Source of the DNA: Agromyces terreus
GTDB lineage: Bacteria; Actinomycetota; Actinomycetes; Actinomycetales; Microbacteriaceae
NCBI RefSeq assembly: GCF_009749465.1
Contig: NZ_WBIS01000005.1
Span: 62,001-126,000 of the forward strand
Direction of reading: 5' to 3'
DNA length: 64,000 nt
Positions 38,409 to 48,200 of this stretch are shown piece by piece. Position 1 is the stretch's first letter. Every line of letters starts with the position of its first letter. A program made the translations under genes and the position numbers. The notes beneath the pieces were generated by a model that was given only the letters and a program-made list of their open reading frames with translations, did not search any database and was not told the origin of the DNA.

Positions 38409-39671
38409 TCAGCGCCCGGTCGTCGCGACCCAGGCGATGCCCTCGCCGGTCACCACGATCCGCTCCTCGTCGGGCGTGATGTAGAGCGCTTCGCCTCGGG
38501 CGACGGATGCCTCGCCCGAGGCTCCGCGCACCGTGACGCCGTGCCGCTCGGCGATGATGATCGCCGGCCCGTCGAGCTCGATCCCGGCTGATCCGAAGCG
38601 GGCGCCCGCGGCATCCGATGCCGATGGGGGCTCGACCCGGTAGAGCACGAAGTCGGGCACGTCGGGCCGGAACACCTCGACGCCGGCGCCGACCTGCTCG
38701 GGCGCGAGGCGCGGCGGCGCGATGGGCGTGAAGTCGAGCACCTCGAGCAGTTCGTCGACGTCGATGTGCTTGGGCGTGAGGCCGCCGCGCAGCACGTTGT
38801 CGCTCGCGGCCATGAGCTCGATGCCGAGCCCGTCGAGATAGGCGTGGATGTTGCCGGCCGCGAGGTACAGCGCCTCCCCGCGCACGAGCCGCACGCGGTT
38901 CAGCAGCAGCGAGATGACGATGCCGGGATCACCGGGGTACGCCTCGGCGAGCGCGCCAACCGTCTCGAACGAGCGCGCGTAGGGCGACTCGAGCGCGGCG
39001 GCCGCCGGCGCGAGCGCCGTGACCCGCTCGACCACCCACGCGACCTCTCCGGTGTCGCCGCCGCGTCCGTCGCGCAGGAGCCACTCGACGGTGTCGCGCA
39101 GCGGCTGCTGCGAGACGAGGCGCGCCTCGAGCAGGTCGAGCGCGACCGGCTGGGGGTCGGCCGTGGCGGCATCCGCTGCCCGAAGGGTGCGCAGCACCCC
39201 CGCGACCTCGTCGAGCGGCCGGAATCCCGAGAGCGCGTCGAACGTCTCGCTCACGGCCACGATCAGCTCGGGCTTGTGGAACCCGTCCTTGTAGTTTCGG
39301 TCGTACGCCGTGATCTCGGGCCCGTCGGCCTCTTCGCGCGCGAACCCGGCACGCGCCTGCTCGGGCGTCGGATGCGCCTGCAGCGAGAGCGGCTCGGCCG
39401 CTGCGAGCACCTTCAGCAGGAACGGGAGTCGCGCGCCCCTCGCGGCGAGATCGGGGCCGAGGGCCGTCTCGGGGTCGGCGGCGATCCACGCGGCGAGGTC
39501 GTCGTGCCCGACGGATGCCGCGTCGACGATGCGCGCCGGCGAGCCCGCGTGCGCGCCGAGCCAGAGCTCCGCCTCGGGACCGCCCGACGGGGCGACGCCG
39601 CGGAAGCCCGCGATGGCCGAGGTCGAGCCCCACGCGTAGTCGCGCGGGGTGTTGCCGATCGACACAAACAT
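38409..39671 (-). CDS. manA: mannose-6-phosphate isomerase, class I
   Basis: A protein of 420 residues, interconverting fructose-6-phosphate and mannose-6-phosphate with one zinc ion. The zinc ligands are visible in LSLQAHPTPEQA near 98, FHKPELIVAV near 132 and AGNIHAYLDGLGIELMAASD near 270, and the start NTPRDYAWGS is typical. With manB at 21742 it makes mannose-1-phosphate for GDP-mannose. The ATG has AGGA directly beside it, so initiation may be weak or leaderless; GTG two codons later has better spacing. Divergent from the acyl-CoA dehydrogenase gene. Confidence 0.95.
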   Translation of the reverse strand: MFVSIGNTPRDYAWGSTSAIAGFRGVAPSGGPEAELWLGAHAGSPARIVDAASVGHDDLAAWIAADPETALGPDLAARGARLPFLLKVLAAAEPLSLQAHPTPEQARAGFAREEADGPEITAYDRNYKDGFHKPELIVAVSETFDALSGFRPLDEVAGVLRTLRAADAATADPQPVALDLLEARLVSQQPLRDTVEWLLRDGRGGDTGEVAWVVERVTALAPAAAALESPYARSFETVGALAEAYPGDPGIVISLLLNRVRLVRGEALYLAAGNIHAYLDGLGIELMAASDNVLRGGLTPKHIDVDELLEVLDFTPIAPPRLAPEQVGAGVEVFRPDVPDFVLYRVEPPSASDAAGARFGSAGIELDGPAIIIAERHGVTVRGASGEASVARGEALYITPDEERIVVTGEGIAWVATTGR

Positions 39672-39775
39672 TCCTGAGGGCCCCTTCCGAGATTTCCCTC
39701 AAAGCTACCAACGGCCTGAGCCCGCTCGGATCGCGGACGTAGGCTCGGGGCATCCGACGACGTATTGGAGATGTC

Positions 39776-40954
39776 ATGACCTTCGAGCCGCTCGCGAGCG
39801 ACTTCTACTCGTACGAATCCCTCCTCACCGAGCGCGAGAAGCAGGCCATCGCCGAGCTGCGCGCGTGGCTCGAGGCCGACGTGAAGCCCATCGTGGGCGA
39901 CTACTGGGAGCGCGCCGAGTTCCCGATGCAGGTCGTGAAGCCCCTCGCCGAGCACGGCGTCCTCTCCTACGGGTGGGACGAGACGAAGCCGTTCGAGAAC
40001 TCGGCCGTGTTCCGCGGCTTCGTCGCGATGGAACTCGCCCGCGTCGACGCATCCGTCGCCACGTTCGTCGGCGTGCAGAACGGCCTCGCGACCGGCAGCA
40101 TCAGCGTGTGCGGCTCGAAGGAGCAGCGCGAGGAGTGGATCCCGAAGCTCGCGAGCGGCGAGGTGCTCGGCGCCTTCGGCCTCACCGAGCCGCTGTCGGG
40201 CTCCGACTCCGCGCAGGGGCTGCGCACGACCGCGAAGCGCGACGGCGACAGCTGGACGCTGAACGGCGCGAAGCGCTGGATCGGCAACGCCACCTTCAGC
40301 GACATCACGATCATCTGGGCGAAGGACGTCGACGACAACCAGGTGAAGGGCTTCATCGTGCCCACCTCGACGCCCGGCTACACGGCCACGAAGATCCAGG
40401 GCAAGATCAGCCTGCGCGCCGTGCAGAACGCCGACATCACCCTCGAGGACGTCGTCGTGTCCGAGTCGCTGCGCCTGCAGAACGCCAATTCGTTCCGCGA
40501 CACCGCGAGCGTGCTGCGCCTGACCCGCGCCGAGGTCGCCTGGGCCGCGGTCGGCACCGCGATCGGCGCCTACGAGGCCGCCGTGAAGTACGCCGGCGAG
40601 CGCGTGCAGTTCGGCAAGACCATCGGCTCGCACCAGCTCGTGCAGGACCTGCTCGTGAAGAGCCTCGGCAACATCACGGCCTCGCTCGGCATGGTCGTGC
40701 GCGTGTCCGAGATGCTCGACCGCGGCGAGCAGCGCGACGAGCACTCCGCCCTCGCGAAGGCCTACACGACCGCCCGCATGCGCGAGACCGTCGCGTGGGC
40801 GCGCGAGGCGTGCGGCGGCAACGGCATCACGCTCGAGTACGACGTGGCCCGCTTCTTCGCCGACGCCGAGGCGCTCTACTCGTACGAGGGCACGCGCGAG
40901 ATGAACACCCTCATCGTGGGCCGCAAGATCACGGGCAGCGCCGCGTTCGTGTGA
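39776..40954 (+). CDS. acyl-CoA dehydrogenase, glutaryl-CoA dehydrogenase-like
   Basis: A protein of 392 residues with the full three-domain acyl-CoA dehydrogenase fold. FAD contacts are in AFGLTEPLSGSDSAQGL near 138 and NGAKRWIGNATFSDITIIWA near 162; the C-terminal helical domain has ERVQFGKTIGSHQLVQD and ACGGNGITLEYDVARFFADA. The Glu in YEGTREMNTLIVGR near 375 is at the place of the catalytic base of the glutaryl-CoA/short-chain branch. It oxidises an acyl-CoA and passes electrons to ETF; the true substrate is not shown. The start is ATG 39776 with GGAG. It stands alone and has no link to the glycan genes. Confidence 0.92.
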   Translation: MTFEPLASDFYSYESLLTEREKQAIAELRAWLEADVKPIVGDYWERAEFPMQVVKPLAEHGVLSYGWDETKPFENSAVFRGFVAMELARVDASVATFVGVQNGLATGSISVCGSKEQREEWIPKLASGEVLGAFGLTEPLSGSDSAQGLRTTAKRDGDSWTLNGAKRWIGNATFSDITIIWAKDVDDNQVKGFIVPTSTPGYTATKIQGKISLRAVQNADITLEDVVVSESLRLQNANSFRDTASVLRLTRAEVAWAAVGTAIGAYEAAVKYAGERVQFGKTIGSHQLVQDLLVKSLGNITASLGMVVRVSEMLDRGEQRDEHSALAKAYTTARMRETVAWAREACGGNGITLEYDVARFFADAEALYSYEGTREMNTLIVGRKITGSAAFV

Positions 40955-40982
40955 CGCGCGTGGGCCGCGCCGGTTGCGCGAC

Positions 40983-41016
40983 CTGAACCACGAGACCGAC
41001 CGGATGCCTCGGGCGA
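40983..41016. repeat. 34-bp imperfect direct repeat, left copy
   Basis: It begins CTGAACCACGAGACCGA and matches 41512-41545 at 31 of 34 positions. The left copy continues into the terminator hairpin at 41002. Both copies are later followed by the same 12 bases, TGTTCGCCTGCC (41043-41054 and 41550-41561). Confidence 0.8.
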
Positions 41017-41037
41017 GACCTTTCGCCCGAGGCATCC
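41002..41037 (+). terminator. terminator hairpin built from GGATGCC and GGCATCC
   Basis: A perfect 15-bp stem (GGATGCCTCGGGCGA) with loop GACCTT, 47 bases after the acyl-CoA dehydrogenase stop and before the end of the opposing RHH gene. The outer ends of the stem are an inverted pair of the genome's frequent heptamer. Confidence 0.8.
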
Positions 41038-41063
41038 TCGTCTGTTCGCCTGCCATTGCTGAA

Positions 41064-41393
41064 CTACGGTGTGGTCTCGGCGGTCTTGCGAAACCACTCC
41101 TCGAGCGCCTCGCGAGCGACCTTCGACACGCTGCTGTGCCGCTCTTCGGCAGTCGCCTCGATGACGTCGTACAACTCATCGGGTACACGCAACGTGAGCC
41201 GGCGGGAGTGCGTTCCATCACCGTTGAGCGATTTGCCGCCCGGGATGAGATTCGCGCGGCGCACGTCTTCGACGATCGCCTCGACACGGCCCTCGCTGAG
41301 CGCCTGGCCGTGGTAGATCACATCCTCGGTCTCGACATCGACGAACTCGGTGCCGGGGGTGACACGAAACTCGCGCCGAGCCTTCGTGTTCAT
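41064..41393 (-). CDS. ribbon-helix-helix protein, antitoxin-like
   Basis: A protein of 109 residues. The last 50 residues are a ribbon-helix-helix DNA-binding fold: SRRLTLRVPDELYDVIEATA then SSVSKVAREALEEWF. The first 55 (RREFRVTPGTEFVDVETEDV and on) are of unknown fold. RHH proteins of this size are often antitoxins or small repressors, but no toxin gene is adjacent on either side. A very good AGGAGG site precedes ATG 41393. A palindrome upstream (41454-41464) may be its own operator. The gene lies between the two copies of a 34-bp repeat. Orphan status is unusual. Confidence 0.8.
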   Translation of the reverse strand: MNTKARREFRVTPGTEFVDVETEDVIYHGQALSEGRVEAIVEDVRRANLIPGGKSLNGDGTHSRRLTLRVPDELYDVIEATAEERHSSVSKVAREALEEWFRKTAETTP

Positions 41394-41449
41394 CGGTTCC
41401 TCCTGTTGCGTTCGCGCCGAGGCGCGCTACCCGAATCCGATCCATTTTC

Positions 41450-41478
41450 GAGTATGTCTGACATCACCGACGATACTC
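41450..41478. promoter_or_regulatory. candidate operator upstream of the RHH gene
   Basis: ATGTC-T-GACAT (41454-41464) is a perfect palindrome. It sits within a wider inverted repeat, GAGTAT (41450-41455) with ATACTC (41473-41478). It lies about 60 to 85 bases upstream of the RHH ATG, in the promoter region. Confidence 0.45.
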
Positions 41479-41511
41479 CGGCGGGAGGCGAGTGCGCCTG
41501 CGCGGCGTGGG

Positions 41512-41545
41512 CTGAACCACGAGACCGAGCGGATGCCGCGAGCGA
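41512..41545. repeat. 34-bp imperfect direct repeat, right copy
   Basis: The partner of 40983-41016, with three mismatches. It lacks the right arm of the terminator hairpin found with the left copy and lies 46 bases before the acyltransferase start. Confidence 0.8.
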
Positions 41546-41577
41546 CCGTTGTTCGCCTGCCGTTCACCGGCCGTGGG

Positions 41578-41583
41578 TACGCT
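41578..41583 (+). promoter_or_regulatory. -10 element TACGCT, probable leaderless start
   Basis: TACGCT is followed by eight bases and GTG 41592 of the acyltransferase-SGNH gene. Confidence 0.35.
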
Positions 41584-41591
41584 CGCGCCCC

Positions 41592-43766
41592 GTGACCGCA
41601 CCGACCGCTTCGATGGCCTCGAGTCCGTCGACGACCTCGGGGGCGGATGCCGCGGGGCGGCGCAGCTCGCCGAATGAAGCCCTCCCCGCGCCCGCGTCGA
41701 CGAAGCGACTCGAGATCGAGGGCCTGCGCACGGTGGCCGCGCTGCTCGTCGCGGCGTACCACATCTGGTTCGGCAAGGTCTCGGGCGGGGTCGACGTCTT
41801 CTTCGTGATCACGGGGTTCCTGATCACGCTCACCCTCGTGGGGCATGTGCGTCGCGAGGGGCGCATCCGCCCGCTGCAGTACCTCGGGCGCCTGGCGCGG
41901 CGCGTGTGGCCGATGGCCGCGGTCGTGCTCGTCGCCGCGCTGGCGATCACGGTCACGCTCGCCCCCGAGGTGCTGCGGGCGCGCAACTTCACCGAGATCC
42001 TCGCGTCGGCGCTGTACGTCGAGAACGAGTTGCTCGCGGTCAGCGCGGTCGACTACCTCAACGCCGAAGATCCGCACACGGTCGTGCAGCACTTCTGGGC
42101 GATGAGCCTGCAGGGCTGGTTCTACGTGATCTGGTTGCTCGTCGCGCTCGGCGCCCTCTGGGTCGCCCTGCGCCCGCGCCGCACACGCCGCCCGCGCCGA
42201 TCCGACCCCGCGCGCGCCGCCGCCGACCCCACCGCCCGCTTCCGCCGCATGTTCGCCGCCGCGATCGCGCTCGTCGCCGCGGCATCCTTCGTCTGGTCGC
42301 TCTGGCAGACCTCGGTCGCCCAGCCCACCGCGTACTTCAGCACGAGCACCCGCCTGTGGGAGTTCGGCGTGGGTGCGCTCATCGCGCTCGCGGGCACGCG
42401 CCTGGTGCTGCGCGGCACGGCGGCGGCGATCGCCTCGTGGGTGGGACTCGTCGGGCTCGTCGTCTGCGGCATGCTGCTGCCCGTCTCGAGCAGCTTTCCG
42501 GGCGTCGCGGCACTGTGGCCGGTGAGTTGCGCGGCCCTGCTGCTCGTCGCGACCCGGCAGAACGAGCGCCCGTGGGCGGCGACCCGCCTGCTCGCGAGCC
42601 GCCCGCTGGTCTGGCTGGGCGGCGTCGCGTTCGGCATCTACCTCTGGCACTGGCCGCTCCTGGTGTCGTACCGCTACCTGTTCGGGCAGCATGCGACGCC
42701 GAACCTCTGGCAGGGCTCGCTGATCATCGCCCTCGCGATCGGGCTCGCGGTGCTCGGCAACCGGCTCGTCGAGCGTCAGGTCTCGGCCTCCTGGCCCGTG
42801 CCCGCACGACGCCCTCTGATCACGATGCTCCTCGTCGGCGCGTGGGTCGCCGTCGTCGCGGCCGCCGGGCTCGGCATCGCCGCGGGCACGGCCGCCGCAT
42901 CCCAGCTCGACCGCGACGCGGCATCCGCTCAAGCCACGGCCGGAAGCTGCTTCGGTGCCGGCGCCCTCGGCCGCGACGCGGAATGCGCCGAGGTGCTCGC
43001 CGACCAGCCGCTGGTGCCGGACCGCGCGGCACTGCTCGACGACACGGGCGACGCCTACGACTGCTACACCCAGCCGGACGCCACCGACCTCACGACCTGC
43101 ACCTCGGGCGACGGGCCGACCCGCATCGCCCTCATCGGCAACTCCCACGCCGCGATGTACCGGTCGCTCTTCGACGCCGAGGCGGGCGAAGCGGGCTGGA
43201 CGGTCACGACCATGGTCGGCAACGGCTGCGTCTGGGGCGCCCAGACCTCCAGTGACGCGGATGTCTCGGACCGATGCCGCGGGCGGCTCGAGCAGACCGA
43301 GCACCTGCTGTTCGACGCCGAGCCCTTCGACCTCGTCGTGTACGCCGGCGGACGGGGCGCCATCGACGTGCCCGCCGAACCCGCCCGCATCGCCGAGAAC
43401 TGGGGGCGCCTGACCGACGCCGGCAGCCGCATCATCGTCATCGAGGACAACCCGCGCATCGGCGACGCCGGCGCCACCTGCGTGATCGAATCGTCAGAGG
43501 CCGACCTGCGTGCCGGCGCATGCGACGTGCCCGAAGCGGATGCCACGACCCCCGCCGACCGTTACGCCGACGCCGCACGCCTCATCGGCGCACCCGTCGT
43601 GCCGACGCTCGACCTCTACTGCGTCGACAACCACTGCCCCGCCGTGGCCGGCTCGGTCATCGTCTACCGCGACCAGCACCACGCGACCGCGACCTACCTG
43701 CGCTCGACCGCGCCCGAGTTCTTCGAGCGCTTCGGCGCGGCCGTCTCAGGGTCGGCGCGCGGATGA
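41592..43766 (+). CDS. OafA-type acyltransferase with C-terminal SGNH domain
   Basis: A protein of 724 residues. After a disordered start, residues about 38-390 form the acyltransferase-3 membrane domain (LEIEGLRTVAALLVAAYHIW, VDVFFVITGFLITLTLVGH, FWAMSLQGWFYVIW, FGIYLWHWPLLVSYRYL). A further helix near 405-425 leads to an extracytoplasmic SGNH domain (about 470-720), with nucleophile Ser in LIGNSHAAMYRS and the Asp/His pair in YRDQHHATATYL. Such proteins move an acyl group, often acetyl, across the membrane onto a surface glycan. The start is GTG 41592 after a TACGCT element. Confidence 0.92.
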   Translation: MTAPTASMASSPSTTSGADAAGRRSSPNEALPAPASTKRLEIEGLRTVAALLVAAYHIWFGKVSGGVDVFFVITGFLITLTLVGHVRREGRIRPLQYLGRLARRVWPMAAVVLVAALAITVTLAPEVLRARNFTEILASALYVENELLAVSAVDYLNAEDPHTVVQHFWAMSLQGWFYVIWLLVALGALWVALRPRRTRRPRRSDPARAAADPTARFRRMFAAAIALVAAASFVWSLWQTSVAQPTAYFSTSTRLWEFGVGALIALAGTRLVLRGTAAAIASWVGLVGLVVCGMLLPVSSSFPGVAALWPVSCAALLLVATRQNERPWAATRLLASRPLVWLGGVAFGIYLWHWPLLVSYRYLFGQHATPNLWQGSLIIALAIGLAVLGNRLVERQVSASWPVPARRPLITMLLVGAWVAVVAAAGLGIAAGTAAASQLDRDAASAQATAGSCFGAGALGRDAECAEVLADQPLVPDRAALLDDTGDAYDCYTQPDATDLTTCTSGDGPTRIALIGNSHAAMYRSLFDAEAGEAGWTVTTMVGNGCVWGAQTSSDADVSDRCRGRLEQTEHLLFDAEPFDLVVYAGGRGAIDVPAEPARIAENWGRLTDAGSRIIVIEDNPRIGDAGATCVIESSEADLRAGACDVPEADATTPADRYADAARLIGAPVVPTLDLYCVDNHCPAVAGSVIVYRDQHHATATYLRSTAPEFFERFGAAVSGSARG

Positions 43767-43884
43767 CGCGCGACGGCCTCGATTCGTGGCCCGCCACAGC
43801 CGCGCCTGGTGTCGGCGAACTCTCCGCGCTGCGTGAACGATCGCCGCAACGATTCGCTCGTCAAGGGGCTGCTCTGCCGTCACG

Positions 43885-43890
43885 TATTCT
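43885..43890 (+). promoter_or_regulatory. -10 element TATTCT, probable leaderless start
   Basis: TATTCT is followed by six bases and GTG 43897 of the second acyltransferase gene. Confidence 0.45.
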
Positions 43891-43896
43891 TTCTCG

Positions 43897-45024
43897 GTGA
43901 CTTCCGCCCCCACGACCGCCCCGAGCATCCGCGACCTGCCACCGGACCCGCAACCCGGCGCACCGCGGTTCGCGGCACTCGATGCGTTGCGCTTCTTCGC
44001 CGCCGCCGCAGTGGTGCTGCACCACTTCACGGCCCGAGCGAATCCCTCGTGGGGAATCCCGGTCAACGAGGCATTCCCCACGTTCCATACGTATACGGCC
44101 TGGGGCGCGTTCGGCGTCGACCTGTTCTTCGTCATCTCCGGTTTCGTCATTCTGATGACTTCGTGGGGTCGAGACGTCCCCGCTTTCGTGTCTTCCCGCG
44201 TGAGTCGACTGTTCCCGGCGTTCTGGGTCTGCGTGCTGCTCTCGGGATTCTTGCTGGTCGTGCTCTGGCCTGAGGGCAAGCCTATGACGCTCACGCAGGT
44301 CGCCGCGAACCTCACGATGATGCATCCCGCCATCGGAATGGGCCATGTCGATGGCGTGTATTGGACGCTGTGGGCGGAGCTTCGCTTCTACGTACTCATT
44401 GCCGTCTTCATGGCGATCGGTATGACGCGAGCGCGAATTCTCGCATTTGCACTTCTCTGGCCGCCGGTCGCGGCCATCGCCGATCGATCGGGCGCAGACT
44501 TCCTCGCCACCGTACTCATCTCCGACTACGCGCCCCTCTTCGCTGGCGGAATGATGCTGTTCCTGGTCCTCCGTGAACCGAGATCACTCGTTCCGTGGTT
44601 GGTTCTCGGCTCGAACGTGCTCCTCGGCATGGCTTGGAGCGGCGGCCACAGCGCTTGGCGCATTGAACAGACGACATCGGTGCCGATCGGCCAGACCTCG
44701 GCGAGCATCGCGATCGTGGTCTGCTTCGCACTCGTGGCGGTCGCGGTGCTCACGCCGTTGAAGCGGATCTCGTGGAGGTGGATGACCACGCTCGGCGCGC
44801 TGACCTATCCCCTGTATCTCATTCATGAGTACTGGGGCTGGTGGTTCATCCGGAACGTGCATGCGTACGTTCCGAGCTATGTCGCCTTGGGAATCGCCAT
44901 CGCTGCCGTGCTTCTCATGGCCTGGCTGATCAACCGATTCGTCGAGCGCCCGTTCGCCCGGCCGCTGCGACGCGCGGTCGAACGTTCATTGCGATCAACT
45001 GCATCGCCCTTGACGAATCCCTAG
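43897..45024 (+). CDS. acyltransferase-3 family membrane protein
   Basis: A protein of 375 residues with about ten membrane helices and no SGNH domain. The acyltransferase-3 signature is LDALRFFAAAAVVLHHFTAR near 28, then FGVDLFFVISGFVILMTSWG near 70, GVYWTLWAELRFYVLIAVFM near 155, and TYPLYLIHEYWGWWFI near 305. It would acylate a membrane-linked sugar. Base composition falls here compared with the genes to the left, with more A/T in third positions. A GTG start and TATTCT six bases before suggest a leaderless message. A hairpin follows. Confidence 0.9.
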   Translation: MTSAPTTAPSIRDLPPDPQPGAPRFAALDALRFFAAAAVVLHHFTARANPSWGIPVNEAFPTFHTYTAWGAFGVDLFFVISGFVILMTSWGRDVPAFVSSRVSRLFPAFWVCVLLSGFLLVVLWPEGKPMTLTQVAANLTMMHPAIGMGHVDGVYWTLWAELRFYVLIAVFMAIGMTRARILAFALLWPPVAAIADRSGADFLATVLISDYAPLFAGGMMLFLVLREPRSLVPWLVLGSNVLLGMAWSGGHSAWRIEQTTSVPIGQTSASIAIVVCFALVAVAVLTPLKRISWRWMTTLGALTYPLYLIHEYWGWWFIRNVHAYVPSYVALGIAIAAVLLMAWLINRFVERPFARPLRRAVERSLRSTASPLTNP

Positions 45025-45133
45025 CCAGACACCGACTCGCCATGCGGTCAACAGCATCCCGCTCACACACCGGCATTCTGGGCACACACTGCAGCGATAA
45101 TTGATCGTCTACTTCGAGGCACCTCGGCCGTAC

Positions 45134-45160
45134 CGTGAGACTGCACGGAGCAGTCTCGCG
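45134..45160 (+). terminator. terminator hairpin between convergent genes
   Basis: CCGTGAGACTGC and its near-complement form an 11-bp stem with one G-T pair around loop ACGGA. It lies between the ends of the acyltransferase gene and the opposing GT2-TagF fusion gene. Confidence 0.6.
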
Positions 45161-45223
45161 GAGCCGTCATAATCCTGCTAGATGCCAACCTCTGCCGCCG
45201 CGTGAGCCAAGCGACCAAGCCGG

Positions 45224-48200
45224 TTAACCGACTGCAGTCGAACCCGCGCCTCTGGGATCCGAGTTCTGAGAACCGATTCCTGCGCGATCGAAGATCGCGC
45301 GAGTAGCGCGCTCCGCTGCATGACCGTCATCCAAGCCCGCGAACCTCTCCCGGAACACTCGGTAGTCATCCGCGAACCTCTCCCGCCCTTCCTCAATATG
45401 GACGATCGCGTCTACAAGCTCGTCGACGTTCTCGACTTGGGGACCGGGTGCCGTCTCATCGAACGGAATCAAAGACGGAGCAGAGGTGAAGAACTGCTGC
45501 TTGTCTGGAACGAAGAAGATCATCGGCTTACCGGTCACACCGAAGTCGAACCTGATCGAGGAGTAGTCGAAGACGCCAACATCTGCGGCGAGGATCAAGT
45601 CATTCACGTCGGGGTGATAGGTGACATCAATCACTTGAGCGTTCTTCACCTGCTTGTAGCTTCCATCCCGACCATGCGCCGGGTGCCCACGGAGAAGCAC
45701 CACGTAACCTTCACCGAGCGACTCAGCGAGCCGCTGTGGGTCGACGAACGTCACCATCTTCGAAGCCCATGGCGAAGTGGCCTGATAGTCCCGCCATGTT
45801 GGTGCGTAAAGCACTGCGGTTCTACCGGCCTCAATACCAAGTTGCCGGCGTACTTCCTCACGGTCGTCTGGCGTGATGACAACCAAGCGATCGTTCCGAG
45901 GATGGCCGATCTCTGCGATTTCTGCCGACACGGGAAAGTGCTCACGATAGAGCCGTGTCGCGAGCGGGGTCGGCGAGAGGAGCATCGTCCATTTCTCACG
46001 CCAATCGAGACCGCGCTGAATCTGCGCTTCCGTGAAGCCCAATGCGTTCCATCGCCCCACGCCCATCATCTTGAACGGATGACCGTGGTACGTCTGAACC
46101 ACCTGTTGGCCCGGGCGCGGCTGAAGAAACTCCGGGACCTCATGGTTGTAGCAGAGCACACGGGCTACGGCGAGGATGTCAAAATAATCGTGCGAGCCCA
46201 CGACGACTGAACCGTCGTTAGCGGGTACGCGCACGGAGTAATCCTTGATCCCCCAGATGATCTCCACGCCTGGGAAGTCACGACGGATCACATCTGCAAT
46301 GGCAAGTTGTGAATCATTGACCTGGTCGCCTTGCAGGCATTGGAAGTACACGATGTCGCGAAGGGTGGCCGAGTTCGCCTCGTAGAACTCGATCATTCGC
46401 CGCTGATCTCGAGCGGTACGCACCGCGGTAGAAGAGGCATCGATCTTTACATTGACCTGACGGTTCGTCGCGCGCGTCAGGGTGACCGATTGGCGCGAAG
46501 CGCTCAGATCGCGGAGCGGAAGCTGAGCATCAAGATCAATTGACGTTCGAACCGCGATCGGCATGTCCTCCCCGTCGTCAGCCAGTTCAGAAACCCGCAG
46601 CGAGTAATGCCCGGGGACTACAGATTGGGCTTGCCACCCAGGCAACGCGTCCTGCTCCAGTGAAAATGAAACAGTGCCCGGCTCGCCATCGACATGCTGC
46701 CCGTAGATGACTGCGCGCCTACTCTGAAGCCAAAGTGTGAAGTCAGGCCTGAGGTTACGGAACCGCATCAAAATCTGGTGTTCGGTTACGTCAATTCCGT
46801 CCACAATCGCGACACTGCCCGGTGCGAAGAAATATGGCTGACTCCAGCCGCCGACCATGAACTCAGGTTGACCCTTTACAGCGTCGCTTCCCGAATACAA
46901 CCGAAGCGAATACAAGCCATCGGACGTTTGGGCCTTCACCCGAGCGTTGGTTTGCAACCCTCGGGGAAGTGCGGGGACGCGGGCAACTATTGAGTCGCCG
47001 CTCACTGTGCTTTGCAACGTCAGAGCACGTTGAGATGGCTTCGTGAGCACGAGCGCTTGGATCCGGAGACCATGAGGTCGATCCAACGTCACACTCATCG
47101 TGTCATCGTTGTACGCGATCTCTGAGACGCTCAAGAGTCGCGACTTCTTTGCAATCTTGATTGTCATGCCGATACCGGCGCGGTATCTCGCGATCGCTTC
47201 GCATCCCGCACTCAGGTCGACAGCGGCTGGCATCCCGTCATCGGAAGCAAACCCTGATGAGTTAAACGGGGCGACCACTCGCATTCCTGCAGACCGCACA
47301 ATGAGTACGAACTGAAGTTCGAGATCTCGACCCTGCTCGAGCTGGAGTTGCTCCAGATTACGTGCATCAATTTTTGCGACGAAGCCGCTATCCGAGTAGT
47401 CGAGATACAGATGCTGGGTGAGAGAGCCGGCGAGCGAGTGCGGCACACGTTCGAGTGCCACCGGCACTTGCACACCCGCACGAGTGTCACGAAGTTCAGC
47501 CTCGATCGATTCGATAGGAGTCGCAAGGCCTGGGAAATAGGCGTGTCCGCGAATCTCCAGGACGCCCTGCTCCTCCGTCCAGTCCCACCTATTCAGCCAC
47601 GCCTGTACATCGAACTGCCAGTCGGCTGCGACAAGCGCCCAAGCGGGGACCGCATCCGACGGGATTTCCCATGCCGGCATTCGGCCATGAATCAACCCAT
47701 CTGCGCCCTCTTCGAACACCCAAGCATGAGGACTCCGTCCGCGGAGTGCGAGGAATTCCATCGCGGCCTCACGGTCGCCCGCAAGAAGCAGGTGATAGAG
47801 CACGCGATCCTGAACTGAGATCCTCCGAACAAGTTGCTCTCGTGGCACGAGTGGCCACAATGCTCGGGTCGCGGCCACAACCGCAGCCCAATACTCATCA
47901 TCGCCGTCAAACACCCGAGAGATCGTGAACGCGTCCGATTCGAGCACCTGAACGACTCTCTCGAGGTGTGCTGCATCGTGCCCGGACCAATGAAGGATTT
48001 CAAGCGACCGACGGATGACCTCAACTCGATCGATGAGGTTCTGAACCTTGCCGGCTTGCTGGGTAATCGAAGTCTGTTCGTCACGCATGCGCCATCGGAT
48101 CATCGGCCGGGAAAGCACATCGAACTTTCTAGCTCGAACGTAGCCTAGGCTGGCTGGCTCCTGATCCTCATAGGCGATGCCGACCGGATAGCCAACGATC

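Noticed and set aside
40974-41591. A 206-residue N-terminal extension of the acyltransferase-SGNH gene.
   Set aside because: It runs through the terminator hairpin, antisense to the RHH gene and through both direct repeats. The acyltransferase domain begins only after GTG 41592.
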